Assembly: GCA_016293845.1 (NCBI GenBank)
Contig: JAEDDH010000034.1
Coordinates: 1-26,351 of the forward strand
From: Bacteroidales bacterium
Lineage (GTDB): Bacteria > Bacteroidota > Bacteroidia > Bacteroidales > UBA3824
Direction: 5' to 3'
DNA length: 26,351 nucleotides
Position 1 is the first letter of the stretch. Each line of letters opens with the position of its first letter. The translations under genes were made by a program, and so were the position numbers. Below the pieces are notes generated by a model. That model was given only the letters and a program-made list of their open reading frames with translations, had not been told where the DNA came from and ran no database searches. This document shows, piece after piece, positions 15,790 through 23,727 of the stretch.

Positions 15790-17601
15790 CTATTCCCTCT
15801 CCTTTGCGTACTCAATAATCTCCCAATGGTCGAATGCCAAATCTTCCTTCTTTAAGGTGCTGAGGGAAACAAAGTTGGCGTAGATGGCGTCGCTGTTGGC
15901 GAGGGGTTTTACGGTGGTTTCGTCAACGGTTACTTTGTATGCCACGCTGATAACCCATCCACGGGGGTCGCGACCTTTGGTAGAGGTTACTTTGATGAGG
16001 TTGCGCGGGGTGATGTCGATCGATACCGAGGTCTCTTCCAAGAGTTCGCGGCTGGCGGCATATTCAAGCGAGAGGTCGTCGGGCTTGTAGAATCCGCCGG
16101 GAAGCGCAAGTTTGTTGACGTAAGGATGTTCGGCGCGGTTGATGAGGAGAATTTTTGAGTGGTCTTGGTTAAATACCAATAGGTCAACGGCTACAGAAGG
16201 AGCGTCGAACTTTTTGCGGTCGTATTTTTCGAGGTAGATGGTTTCGCCCTTAGCGTCGTTGAGCCAGCGGGCCGACATTGCAAACATCTCCTTCATGCTT
16301 CGTTCGCTGTAAAATAGCGGAATAATGCCGTAGAGGTGGGCTGCTCCGTAGTCGGTGAGCATAAAAGTGTCGTCGTCGATAAAATCCATCAAGTAATTGT
16401 CTTGCAAAAACTTAATCTGCGCCTTGTACACCTCGCGGAAATCCTCGTTGAAACGTTTTTGGTAAGCCTTCATCGAAATAAAACCGAAGTAAAACATCAC
16501 CGAAATAGCCTTTGCACGCACTTCGGCAAGCGGCATATCGGCTATGTCGTTGATTGGCAATGCTCCGCGGTCGATATAGGCAAAATATTTGTCTAACTTG
16601 TGATTGTCGCAGCCGAGGTTGTAAGCCAGATAGTTGCCCACAAACGACTGAGCACCAAGACCAAAGCCTATGTACGAAGTGGCGTCGATAACCCTTTTGG
16701 TAAGGTACGACGATGTGCCCATATCGCCCGGAATCTTGCTAAAAGTGTTTTTGCCGTTGTTGGCAATGTAGCCCGCCTCTTTGAGCAGTCGGTATGCTAT
16801 ATCGTATTGACGGTTAACCTTATAGAGCGTTACGCCTTGCGATTCGGCTTCGAGTTTTGTGCCCTTGTAGCGGTTGCGGTAAAGGGTGATAAATTCGGGA
16901 TTTTGCGCAATGGTATATTTAATGGTGTTGGCAAAATCTTCGTCAGATTGGTTGAGAAAACCGTACATAAGGTCGATATTCAGGCGGTCGAATCCGGCTT
17001 TGCGTATGTTTTCAACGGCTTTTTCGTAAATCGATTTTGAACCCTCGCGACCGAGCGATTCCAATAAGGCAGGGGATACGGTTTGAAATCCCATTGATAT
17101 GCGGTTGTAGCCCATCTCTCTGATAGCCTTTATTTTATCAAGGTCTTTGGCGGCAATAGCGGGTGTGGTTTCCACGCTCAGATACATTCCGGGCATAAGG
17201 TTGAAACGCTTGATAGAGTCGGTGATTTGTTGAAGATTTTGGATCGAAAGATACGACGGAGTGCCGCCGCCAAGGTCGTAACCCACTATGGGCTTGTCTT
17301 TTATAAATTGTCTATAAAGTTCAATTTCTTTTAAAAGGTGAGCCACATATTTGTCGGTGTCGCCCTCCTCGGGATGGTTTAGCACCACATATTCGCAAAA
17401 CTTGCATCTTGCCTGACAGAATGGCACATGCACATAAAGGCACATTTCGCCGAGCGATTCGATGTTTTGTTTTACACAGTTGTAAATATCCTGTTCGTTG
17501 TGCAATTCGTATTGAGCCAATGAGTTAGCCCGCAATGGATATGCGGTGTTGCAATAATGGTGAAATTTGATTCCGCGTTCAAAAATGTCACTGCAATTCA
17601 T
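15790..17601 (-). CDS. Radical SAM (HemN-like) protein fused to a C-terminal NUDIX domain
   Basis: This 603-aa cytoplasmic protein has two parts. Residues about 50-445 are a radical SAM domain of the coproporphyrinogen-oxidase (HemN/HemW) type. It has the 4Fe-4S motif CQARCKFC (C62, C66, C69), the SAM-binding GGGTPSYL, and MGYNRISMGFQTVSP and DLMYGFLNQS blocks. A HemN-C-like winged region follows (ITMKAYQ-like segment to YGIIPLFYSERS). Residues about 463-603 are a NUDIX hydrolase domain (VDLLVFNQDHSKILLINRAE, LPGGF, REL.EET). In the Nudix box the REXXEE core is intact, but the glutamate of the GX5E part seems replaced. HemN-like proteins may be haem chaperones, methyltransferases or cyclases, so the reaction is unknown. 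The fusion suggests the radical step and nucleotide-derivative hydrolysis are linked. It is divergent from the third Rpn gene. Confidence 0.88.
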   Translation of the reverse strand: MNCSDIFERGIKFHHYCNTAYPLRANSLAQYELHNEQDIYNCVKQNIESLGEMCLYVHVPFCQARCKFCEYVVLNHPEEGDTDKYVAHLLKEIELYRQFIKDKPIVGYDLGGGTPSYLSIQNLQQITDSIKRFNLMPGMYLSVETTPAIAAKDLDKIKAIREMGYNRISMGFQTVSPALLESLGREGSKSIYEKAVENIRKAGFDRLNIDLMYGFLNQSDEDFANTIKYTIAQNPEFITLYRNRYKGTKLEAESQGVTLYKVNRQYDIAYRLLKEAGYIANNGKNTFSKIPGDMGTSSYLTKRVIDATSYIGFGLGAQSFVGNYLAYNLGCDNHKLDKYFAYIDRGALPINDIADMPLAEVRAKAISVMFYFGFISMKAYQKRFNEDFREVYKAQIKFLQDNYLMDFIDDDTFMLTDYGAAHLYGIIPLFYSERSMKEMFAMSARWLNDAKGETIYLEKYDRKKFDAPSVAVDLLVFNQDHSKILLINRAEHPYVNKLALPGGFYKPDDLSLEYAASRELLEETSVSIDITPRNLIKVTSTKGRDPRGWVISVAYKVTVDETTVKPLANSDAIYANFVSLSTLKKEDLAFDHWEIIEYAKERE

Positions 17602-17630
17602 ATTATATAAAGTGTTAAGGGTTGTTTTTG

Positions 17631-17638
17631 CAAATATA
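17631..17638 (-). promoter_or_regulatory. -7 element of the radical SAM-NUDIX gene
   Basis: On the minus strand TATATTTG (plus CAAATATA) matches TAnnTTTG, 29 nt before the ATG at 17601. No good -33 element is visible. Confidence 0.5.
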
Positions 17639-17715
17639 ATGATTTTTCTTTAAACTGATAATTTGCATTTTACAAAACTTTTTTATTATTTTGCGGTAAC
17701 AAAAGAGTATGCCTT

Positions 17716-18609
17716 ATGTCGAAATATCTTGACCCAAAAGCAGATTTGACCTTTAAGAAGGTGTTTGGCGAGCATCCTAACCTTGTGCTTAGCCTTTTGA
17801 ACGCGCTTCTGCCCCTGCCCGACGGTATGGAAATCAAAACCGTAAGTTACCTTTCGCCCGAAAACATCCCCGAAAATCCCGGCAAAAAGTATTCAATCGT
17901 GGATGTTTACTGTGTAGATAACTACGATAGGCATTTTATTGTAGAAATGCAGTCTATTTGGAATACTGAATTTTTTCAGCGCACGTTGTTTAATGCCACA
18001 TCTATGTATTCCAAACAGTTGGGAAAAGGAAAGGCGTTCGGCGAATTAAACGATGTGTATGCCCTGTGCTTAGTTAACGACGAAAAAGCATTTCCCGAAT
18101 ATTCCAACGAATATATTCAAGAATATTATCTTACCAACAAAAACCATAAATCCGATATTCACACCGACCTCTCGATGGTGTTTGTTGTTTTGCCAAATTT
18201 TAAGCCTGAGAACCGCGCAGTAAAAGTTATGCACAATCTTTGGCTAAAATTTCTTACCGAAATCGATGAAAACACCGACGATGCCGACCCCGAACTCCTT
18301 GCCAACAAAGAAACATCCGAGGCATTAGAAATTGTCCGCCGTTCTGCCTTTACCGAAGGCGAATTGCTTGCGTACGATCTTTATTGGCTTAATGTCAGCA
18401 CCGAAAAGTCATCGTTTCAACGGCAATATAAAGATGGACACGCGGCAGGCTTAGAGGAAGGCAAAGAGATAGGCAAAGAGATAGGTCGAGCCGAAGGTGC
18501 GCACACCCAAGCCATAGAATCAGCCCGCTTAATGAAACAACACGGCGATGATATTAACTATATTGCCGCTGTTACACATCTTCCAATATCCGAAATCGAA
18601 GCGTTATAA
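17716..18609 (+). CDS. Rpn family recombination-promoting nuclease/putative transposase (copy 3)
   Basis: This 297-aa paralogue of the genes at 265 and 10078 starts MSKYLDPKADLTFKKVF. The nuclease core residues D63 (IVDVYC) and E77-M-Q79 (FIVEMQSIW) sit at the same positions as in the other two. Its middle (LTNKNHKSDIHTDLSMVFVV, LPNFKPENRAV) is a different subtype from copy 1. The C-terminal 41 residues (GRAEGA..., RLMKQHGDDINY, THLPISEIEAL) match copy 1 at all but three positions, and the DNA is similarly close. Recombination between the two genes' 3' ends is likely. No insertion-sequence ends are visible. A long AT-rich stretch follows. Confidence 0.88.
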   Translation: MSKYLDPKADLTFKKVFGEHPNLVLSLLNALLPLPDGMEIKTVSYLSPENIPENPGKKYSIVDVYCVDNYDRHFIVEMQSIWNTEFFQRTLFNATSMYSKQLGKGKAFGELNDVYALCLVNDEKAFPEYSNEYIQEYYLTNKNHKSDIHTDLSMVFVVLPNFKPENRAVKVMHNLWLKFLTEIDENTDDADPELLANKETSEALEIVRRSAFTEGELLAYDLYWLNVSTEKSSFQRQYKDGHAAGLEEGKEIGKEIGRAEGAHTQAIESARLMKQHGDDINYIAAVTHLPISEIEAL

Positions 18610-19446
18610 TTTATGATAATATCCCATAATAATATTTTTTAATATGGGGGGATGTTTCTGGTGGGGTTTGGTTTGCATAGCGATTTGTAGTTACATACGT
18701 AAAAAAACACGGACATCATCGCCTCGGGGGGATTAGATGTTTGTGGTTATATTTTATTATGTCAAATGTAATACCTAATTACATTTGTAACTTTCATAAT
18801 TATATCATTTTATCATTAAGCATAAACAATTATAATACATTAAAGTTATTCCTTATATTATAAGTAGATGTCTTAACAACTGATTTATCCCTTTTAGGGT
18901 GAAAGAGTAGATGGTTTGGCGGCTGATGTGTGCCTTTTGAAGTGTGTGAGTAACGTTTTAAAATATGAATTTGTAATTTTAATATGTGAAAGTTGCGTTT
19001 TAACTGTCAAAGTCTGTGGGTTGATATGTCTGAGTGTGTGATTTTGTGTCTGATATGTGTGATTTTTATTGGTTAAGGTTTTATATATTGAGGTGAAGTG
19101 CCGACTCGTAAGTGTTGGGTTGTTTTGTTAGAGGTGCAATTAATAGTTTTTATGCCTTGGAAGGCATAGTATAGTTGCTCAACCATATACTTTTACCCCT
19201 TTAAAGTAGTACATCGGCTTCTTAATTATGTTATTTGATATATTATTGTATAGTGTAACCTATAATATATATTAACCCTCTATATATAAAGTTGTAATAT
19301 TGTATGCTTAGCTGTATGTTAGTGATATATTACTATTGTTTTGATAAACTATTAAAGCATTTTAATGGTTAAAACCTTATAATTCAGAATCAAACGTGAT
19401 TCATTCCGAATTATGTAAAAGCTTTTTAACTATTCCGCATTTTGCA
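18610..19446. other. AT-rich region without a recognisable gene
   Basis: About 840 bp between the third Rpn gene and a promoter at 19447. I find no credible ORF, tRNA or rRNA. Visible features are a TG-rich segment (about 18930-19070), a short hairpin ATGCC...GGCAT (about 19151-19166), and an imperfect palindrome centred near 19398 (GAATCA-AACG-TGATTC). It could be long-degraded coding DNA or hold an unannotated RNA. Confidence 0.6.
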
Positions 19447-19477
19447 ATTGGGTTGCATATAGTGCGATATATCTTTG
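19447..19477 (+). promoter_or_regulatory. Bacteroidetes-type promoter before a gene remnant
   Basis: ATTG (19447-19450), 19 nt, then TATCTTTG (19470-19477). It points at the short remnant at 19534-19778, which suggests that a real gene once followed, now largely deleted. Confidence 0.6.
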
Positions 19478-19533
19478 CAGCGTAAAAATTTAATACAACA
19501 CCGCTGCTGTATTCGACTTTAAGCATAATAACT

Positions 19534-19778
19534 AAGTATGTGCGTGTGGATGTTTGGCGAAACGGCACAATCTACGCTTGGGGCACAATCAGCGGCAAGG
19601 GCGAGTTTCTATGACCATCGACTATGAAACCTACAACTATCTCTACGGTTTGCAAATCGACAATATGAATCCTTCGCCTATTTTTAAATGCTCAAATCCA
19701 GATGTTACCTGCCTTGGATATTTTTCGGCAATGAAGAATGTGCAAGTGTATGAAACTTACATATATCCGCCCGCGTAG
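19534..19778 (+). pseudogene. Fragment resembling the end of a DUF4249-type outer-membrane lipoprotein
   Basis: The first frame reads KYVRVDVWRNGTIYAWGTIS and stops at 19609. The next frame reads TIDYETYNYLYGLQIDN, then NPDVTCLGYFSAMKNVQVYE and a stop at 19778. 'Tyr-rich ID.ETY.YL ... LGYFSA' near a C-terminus resembles DUF4249-family lipoproteins, which often accompany SusC/TonB receptors. There is no intact N-terminus or signal peptide, and there is a frame change. The assignment is tentative; the fragment is followed directly by a strong terminator. Confidence 0.42.
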
Positions 19779-19812
19779 TGAATACCTTAAGGCGGATTTT
19801 TTTTTTTTTTTT
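19765..19812 (+). terminator. Rho-independent terminator upstream of the GH31 gene
   Basis: ATCCGCC (19765-19771) pairs with GGCGGAT (19791-19797), followed by an uninterrupted run of about 16 Ts. The left arm overlaps the last codons of the remnant. Confidence 0.85.
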
Positions 19813-19847
19813 AATCTCCAAAAACTATGAGATTTGCGAATAATCGC

Positions 19848-19855
19848 TATATTTG
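19848..19855 (+). promoter_or_regulatory. -7 element of the GH31 promoter
   Basis: TATATTTG matches TAnnTTTG and lies 34 nt before ATG 19890, after the terminator. A -33 element is not obvious. Confidence 0.5.
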
Positions 19856-19889
19856 TGGCCACTATTTGTAATGCTTAACATTTAAATAT

Positions 19890-22283
19890 ATGAAACGACT
19901 TCTATCACTTATTGCATTTTTTCTGTTTGCGGCACATCTTTTTGCCCAAAAAACAGATGTAAAAATCACTTTCTATACGCCTGACATTGTGCGTGTTACC
20001 AAAACTCCTACCAACTCAGTGGGTGCGCAACCGAGTCTTGTGGTGATTCTTGAACCGCAAAATGTGGCTGTAAAACAATCGCAATCGGGCGGAGTTTCCT
20101 CCTATCAATCAGAAAAACTGAAAGTTACAGTAGACCAAAACGGCAAAGTGATGTTTGCTTTGGCTAAGGGTGCAAAACTTTTAGACGAAGGCGCGTACAA
20201 CTTTTTGCCCATAACCTCAGGCACCGACAAGGGTAGTTTTAAGATTTCGCAATCGTTTAAACTTGCTGCCAACGAAACTGTTTACGGAGTGGGAACAATC
20301 CAAAACGGCAAACTTGAACGCAACAACACAGAAACTATCTTGGAACAAAGCAATCTCGAAGATTTTCAGAACGTTGTACAGTCGATAAAAGGCTGGGGAA
20401 TATATTGGGACAACTATTCGCGAGGAAAATATTCCGAAAAAAATTCCATTATGACCATCGAAGGCGAGGCTGGCGACGTTATCGACTATTATTTTATGTA
20501 CGGCGGCAATCCCGACGGCGTAATTGCCAAAATGCGTCAACTTTCAGGCAAAGTGCCGATGTTTCCCCTCTGGACCTTTGGATATTGGCAGAGCAAAGAA
20601 CGCTACAAATCGCAAGACGAAATTATCGGCGTGGTAGAAAAATACCGCACTCTTGGCGTGCCTCTCGACGGCATTATTCAAGATTGGCAATATTGGGGCA
20701 ACAATTATCTTTGGAATGCGATGGATTTTCTTGCCGAAACTTTCCCCGATGGCAAAGGTATGATTAACAAAATTCATAGTATGAACGCCCACATTATGAT
20801 TTCGATTTGGGCAAGTTTCGGACCTATGACAATGCAGTTTAAAGAGTTAGAAAAAGACAACCTCCTCTTTACCTTTGGCACTTGGCCTCAAAGCGGAATT
20901 TCTCACATTTGGCCGCCCGTAATGGATTATCCCTCAGGTGTTAAGGTTTATAATCCTTTTCCGCAAAAATCAAAAGATATTTATTGGAAATATCTCAAAA
21001 CACTCTACGACTACGGCATCGATGCTTGGTGGATGGATTCTACCGACCCCGACTGTTTTTATCCCACCGACGATGATTATGATTTTTCTACGGGCTTTGG
21101 TTCGTTTAGAAAAATGCGCAATGCATTCCCCCTTGCCACTGTTAGCGGAATTTACGAAAATCAACGCAAAGTTTCAGAAAATCAGCGTGTTTTTATAATG
21201 ACACGTTCGTCGTATGCAGGTCAGCAACGTTACGGCTCAAATATGTGGAGCGGCGACGTGGCATCGTCGTGGGATATGCTTCGCAAACAAATTCCCGCAG
21301 GATTGAATTTTACACTTACTGGAAATCCAAACTTCAACACCGATATAGGCGGATTTTTCTCTGGTTCGTATAATGTGCTTGGTGCGGCTTCGGGTGCAAA
21401 AAATCCTCAGTTTCAAGAACTTTACGTGCGTTGGATGCAGTACGGATTGTTTAATCCAGTCTTCCGTTCGCACGGTGCCGACACTCCAAGAGAAATTTAT
21501 CAGTTTGGACAAAAAGGCGAACCAATTTACGATGCTATTGAATCTACTATCAATCTGCGTTACAGACTTTTGCCTTATATTTATTCATTGGCTTTTGACG
21601 TTACCAAAAACGATGCAAGTTATATGATGCCTTTGTTTGCATATTACCCCAACGACCCAAAAACTCTTCGCCTTGCCGATGAGTTTATGTTTGGAAAATC
21701 GATACTTGCCGCACCCGTGGTTTCGCCGCAATACACTGATGAAAAGATAATTAAGATAGACGAAATGACTGGTTGGGATCGTCAAATAACCGACAATCTT
21801 AAAGCATATCCTTCGGTAGATTTTTCGATAAATAAAACCGCCGAAAAATATCTCCCAAAAGGCGACAATTGGTATTACTATTGGACCGACCAACTCTACA
21901 CCGGCGGACAAACTGTAAAAGTGCCCACCACTATATCTCAAACACCGTTTTTTGTAAAAGCCGGCAGCATAATACCTTTTGCCCAGCCTGCACAAAACAC
22001 CATCGAGCAGAGTCGCGACTCAATAACTATGAAAATCTACCCCGGTAAAGATTGCGTTTTTGCTCTTTATGAGGACGAAAACGACAATTATAATTACGAA
22101 CGTGGCGATTTTTCCATCATAACATTTGTTTGGAACAATAAGGCTCAAAAACTCACAATTAAAAAACGTGAAGGCTCTTTTAAAGGAATGTTGCAAAAAC
22201 GCACATTTTTCATAGAAAAAGTAGGCACAAAAGAAAAGACAGCCGTAGAGTACGACGGTCAAGAAATTTCTGTTGGGTTATAA
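19890..22283 (+). CDS. GH31 alpha-xylosidase/alpha-glucosidase, secreted
   Basis: This 797-aa glycosidase has a type I signal peptide (LLSLIAFFLFAAHLFAQ) and is probably periplasmic. Order: N-terminal beta-sandwich (about 20-210), TIM barrel (about 220-560) and C-terminal beta domains. Barrel blocks are PLWTFGYWQSKERY, GVPLDGIIQDWQYWG, the nucleophile motif DAWWMDSTDPD (D383), MTRSSYAGQQRYG, WSGD and the acid/base FRSHGADTPRE (D531). The WQYWG...AMDF and HGAD motifs recall Bacteroidetes xyloglucan alpha-xylosidases and related transglycosidases, but alpha-glucosidase activity is not excluded. With an acetylesterase, xylanase and GH43 nearby, a hemicellulose role is likely. It has its own promoter; upstream and downstream genes are degraded. 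Confidence 0.92.
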   Translation: MKRLLSLIAFFLFAAHLFAQKTDVKITFYTPDIVRVTKTPTNSVGAQPSLVVILEPQNVAVKQSQSGGVSSYQSEKLKVTVDQNGKVMFALAKGAKLLDEGAYNFLPITSGTDKGSFKISQSFKLAANETVYGVGTIQNGKLERNNTETILEQSNLEDFQNVVQSIKGWGIYWDNYSRGKYSEKNSIMTIEGEAGDVIDYYFMYGGNPDGVIAKMRQLSGKVPMFPLWTFGYWQSKERYKSQDEIIGVVEKYRTLGVPLDGIIQDWQYWGNNYLWNAMDFLAETFPDGKGMINKIHSMNAHIMISIWASFGPMTMQFKELEKDNLLFTFGTWPQSGISHIWPPVMDYPSGVKVYNPFPQKSKDIYWKYLKTLYDYGIDAWWMDSTDPDCFYPTDDDYDFSTGFGSFRKMRNAFPLATVSGIYENQRKVSENQRVFIMTRSSYAGQQRYGSNMWSGDVASSWDMLRKQIPAGLNFTLTGNPNFNTDIGGFFSGSYNVLGAASGAKNPQFQELYVRWMQYGLFNPVFRSHGADTPREIYQFGQKGEPIYDAIESTINLRYRLLPYIYSLAFDVTKNDASYMMPLFAYYPNDPKTLRLADEFMFGKSILAAPVVSPQYTDEKIIKIDEMTGWDRQITDNLKAYPSVDFSINKTAEKYLPKGDNWYYYWTDQLYTGGQTVKVPTTISQTPFFVKAGSIIPFAQPAQNTIEQSRDSITMKIYPGKDCVFALYEDENDNYNYERGDFSIITFVWNNKAQKLTIKKREGSFKGMLQKRTFFIEKVGTKEKTAVEYDGQEISVGL

Positions 22284-22287
22284 AAAA

Positions 22288-22465
22288 TTAAAAGAATTTA
22301 ACCACCTCGTCGAGCGGACGATGTTGCGGTTGTTTAGGTTCGCCTAAGCGGTAGCCGAGCGAAATAACAGCCGTAACCATCTCCTCGGGGAGAATGGCAA
22401 AGAGTTCGCGGAGTTTGTCGCTTTCGCGCATACCCATAATCCAATGTGTCGAAGCATAATCTTTT
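22288..22465 (-). pseudogene. Nitroreductase family, C-terminal remnant
   Basis: The minus strand reads YASTHWIMGMRESDKLRELF, then LPEEMVTAVISLGYRLGEPK and RPLDEVVKFF before the stop at 22288. This is the typical end of FMN-dependent nitroreductases (second half of the fold, LGYP..EPK..RRPLDEVV). The first 120 or so residues are missing; DNA beyond about 22465 is AT-rich and unrelated. Its stop lies 4 bp from the end of the convergent GH31 gene. Confidence 0.78.
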
Positions 22466-22512
22466 TTTAAAAAAACAACAATTCTACTTGTGATTTTAAA
22501 GGAAATTTGCAA

Positions 22513-22735
22513 GTGCTACTTGGAATTTTTATTTAATTAAATAATCAGTCTAATATATCAATCACCAAACTTGATTTTTTTATTACCTTGCCCCCAAAAA
22601 TTTAATTAAAAAGTGATAAAAAAATGGACAATCAAAACAACATTCAATCCAACAACGACGAAAACATATCACGCCGCGTTCCAAACCTTGCATATGCCAT
22701 TTCAAATGCTTAATATGCCGATAGTTACATCGTAA
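22513..22735 (+). other. Short intergenic stretch with a 29-codon ORF
   Basis: AT-rich DNA holds one short ORF, ATG 22624 to TAA 22713 (MDNQNNIQSNNDENISRRVP...). It is Asn-rich and hydrophilic, with no recognised family. It may be the 5' remnant of a gene deleted to its right or simply noise. A weak promoter-like TTACCTTG lies at about 22583. Confidence 0.3.
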
Positions 22736-22909
22736 TATTGGAACATTGGCTACGAAGCCACCGAAGGAGAAGTGTCGCAAGATACCGAAGGTCTCCAAAC
22801 AATGCGCACCCTCGCCGACAATATGGCATATATGCTCAAACAATTTGCCACCGGCACCTCCAAACTCCCCGAAAGGGAAACGTGGCAGATGATGAATTTT
22901 GTGAGGTAG
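22736..22909 (+). pseudogene. Flavodoxin/NADPH-dependent FMN reductase family, C-terminal remnant
   Basis: The frame reads NIGYEATEGEVSQDTEGLQT, MRTLADNMAYMLKQFATG and ends ERETWQMMNFVR at the stop 22907-22909. This matches the end of flavodoxin-like NAD(P)H-dependent oxidoreductases (D.EG..TMR.LG.NMA..LK ... NFIR). An in-frame stop at 22733 cuts off the rest. It is followed by a strong terminator. Confidence 0.6.
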
Positions 22910-22931
22910 GGGTAGATCTTAAATAATACAC

Positions 22932-22982
22932 AACCACCGAACTTAACGAATAGAATAGGTCGTTAAGTTTGGTGGTTTTTTT
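22932..22982 (+). terminator. Perfect 18-bp rho-independent terminator
   Basis: AACCACCGAACTTAACGA (22932-22949) pairs perfectly with 22960-22977, followed by eight or so Ts. It is the last feature with the character of the left part of the window. Confidence 0.88.
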
Positions 22983-23147
22983 TGTGGTGTTTGTAGAGAC
23001 ACCATAATATGACGTTTCTACGGGGGCAGATTCGTGATAAATAATTATCAATCCATATTCTAATAAAACCCTTGCAGAGGGTCTTTAACATCCGTATATT
23101 GTCTTCTTGGTTTACAATCTGCATCGTATTGATACGGCGCACCTCTA
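22983..23147. other. Junction region between two compositionally different blocks
   Basis: No gene is recognisable. The first part (TTTGTAGAGACACCATAATA, TTCTACGGGGGCAGATTCGT) is unlike the DNA on either side. The minus-strand frame that crosses it reads through the lone CRISPR-like repeat and is not a plausible protein. Confidence 0.5.
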
Positions 23148-23184
23148 CAAATAATCCTTGATCTAATGGAATATGCTCTCTGAT
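23148..23184 (-). repeat. Lone degenerate CRISPR repeat, about 2 kb from the array
   Basis: This 37-bp stretch has the same orientation as the array repeats at 25219-26351. It matches them at 32 of 37 positions, including the last 23 (from TCTAATGG to CTCTGAT) without a mismatch. The differences are the first four bases and position 14. In the minus-strand sense the 3' end of the repeat is degraded, as is usual for trailer-end repeats. It cuts into the reading frame of the truncated gene at 23163-23333. Confidence 0.9.
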
Positions 23185-23333
23185 ACCGAATCGCCTGGCT
23201 TTACCTTTTTCCAATCGTAAACACTCCAGTCCAAAAAACAGTCTTCTTTCTTCAGCATTTTGAGAATACGATTATGACTTTTTTTCTTAAAAGATGAAAT
23301 TTCAGGATTCCATCGCAAAATAAATACTTTCAT
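23163..23333 (-). pseudogene. Truncated hypothetical protein ending in a CRISPR repeat
   Basis: The minus strand from ATG 23333 reads MKVFILRWNPEISSFKKKSH, then a helical segment, then DWSVYDWKKVKPGD. It then runs into the degenerate repeat, which supplies the last residues (SESIFH) and the stop. The beginning looks like the start of a small protein of Spirochaete/Firmicute type (LRWNP.IS...WSV.D..K...GD), of unknown function; the rest is missing. It follows the membrane protein gene with TGATATG coupling. Confidence 0.6.
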
Positions 23334-23334
23334 A

Positions 23335-23628
23335 TCACCACTCCCCATCTCCAAACTCGCCACGCATTTCTTCCATGGCGCTCTCATCGCCCATCATTGC
23401 ATCATCTGCCACCTGAGCATAATAAGAATTATAATCCCCGGTAGGATCATCTGTAAAATAATTCCGCTCGCCAATCGCAACTCTTGTTTCGTAGTCTTCG
23501 TATTCATCTTCATCATAGTCACGTACATAGCCGCCGCGATAACTGTTAGAACTACCCTTCCCACTGTTTGAAGCACTTACAATCGCAACAATTCCTATTA
23601 TCAAAATCAATAAAACAAAGAATCCCAT
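23335..23628 (-). CDS. Small membrane protein with acidic tail
   Basis: This 97-aa protein has one N-terminal membrane helix (GFFVLLILIIGIVAIVSA) followed by a hydrophilic, very acidic tail (DYDEDEYEDYETR ... GDESAMEEMRGEFGD). The family is not recognised. The start has a purine-rich site (AAAGGGGGC) 6-7 nt before ATG, on the minus strand. Its stop overlaps the region just before the next start (23333), so the two genes were probably translated together. Confidence 0.65.
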   Translation of the reverse strand: MGFFVLLILIIGIVAIVSASNSGKGSSNSYRGGYVRDYDEDEYEDYETRVAIGERNYFTDDPTGDYNSYYAQVADDAMMGDESAMEEMRGEFGDGEW

Positions 23629-23727
23629 AGCATGCCCCCTTTTAGAATCTTCTTGATTTCAAGGATAACATGCCAGGGTGTCAATAAACGGCATTATGAT
23701 GTTTTTATGTGCGAATTTTGCCGAATT

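Noticed and set aside
265..18609. Rpn genes as insertion sequences
   Set aside because: Despite the 'transposase' name of the family, no terminal inverted repeats or target-site duplications are visible around any of the three genes.
22963..23214. 83-codon minus-strand ORF through the lone repeat
   Set aside because: Its first part reads out of frame with the truncated gene and its middle is the CRISPR repeat; the rest has no recognisable pattern.
23148..23300. Lone repeat as the anti-repeat of a tracrRNA
   Set aside because: A plus-strand transcript would pair with the crRNA repeat, but I see no following hairpins or T-run terminator, and 35-39-nt spacers do not fit type II. Not fully excluded.
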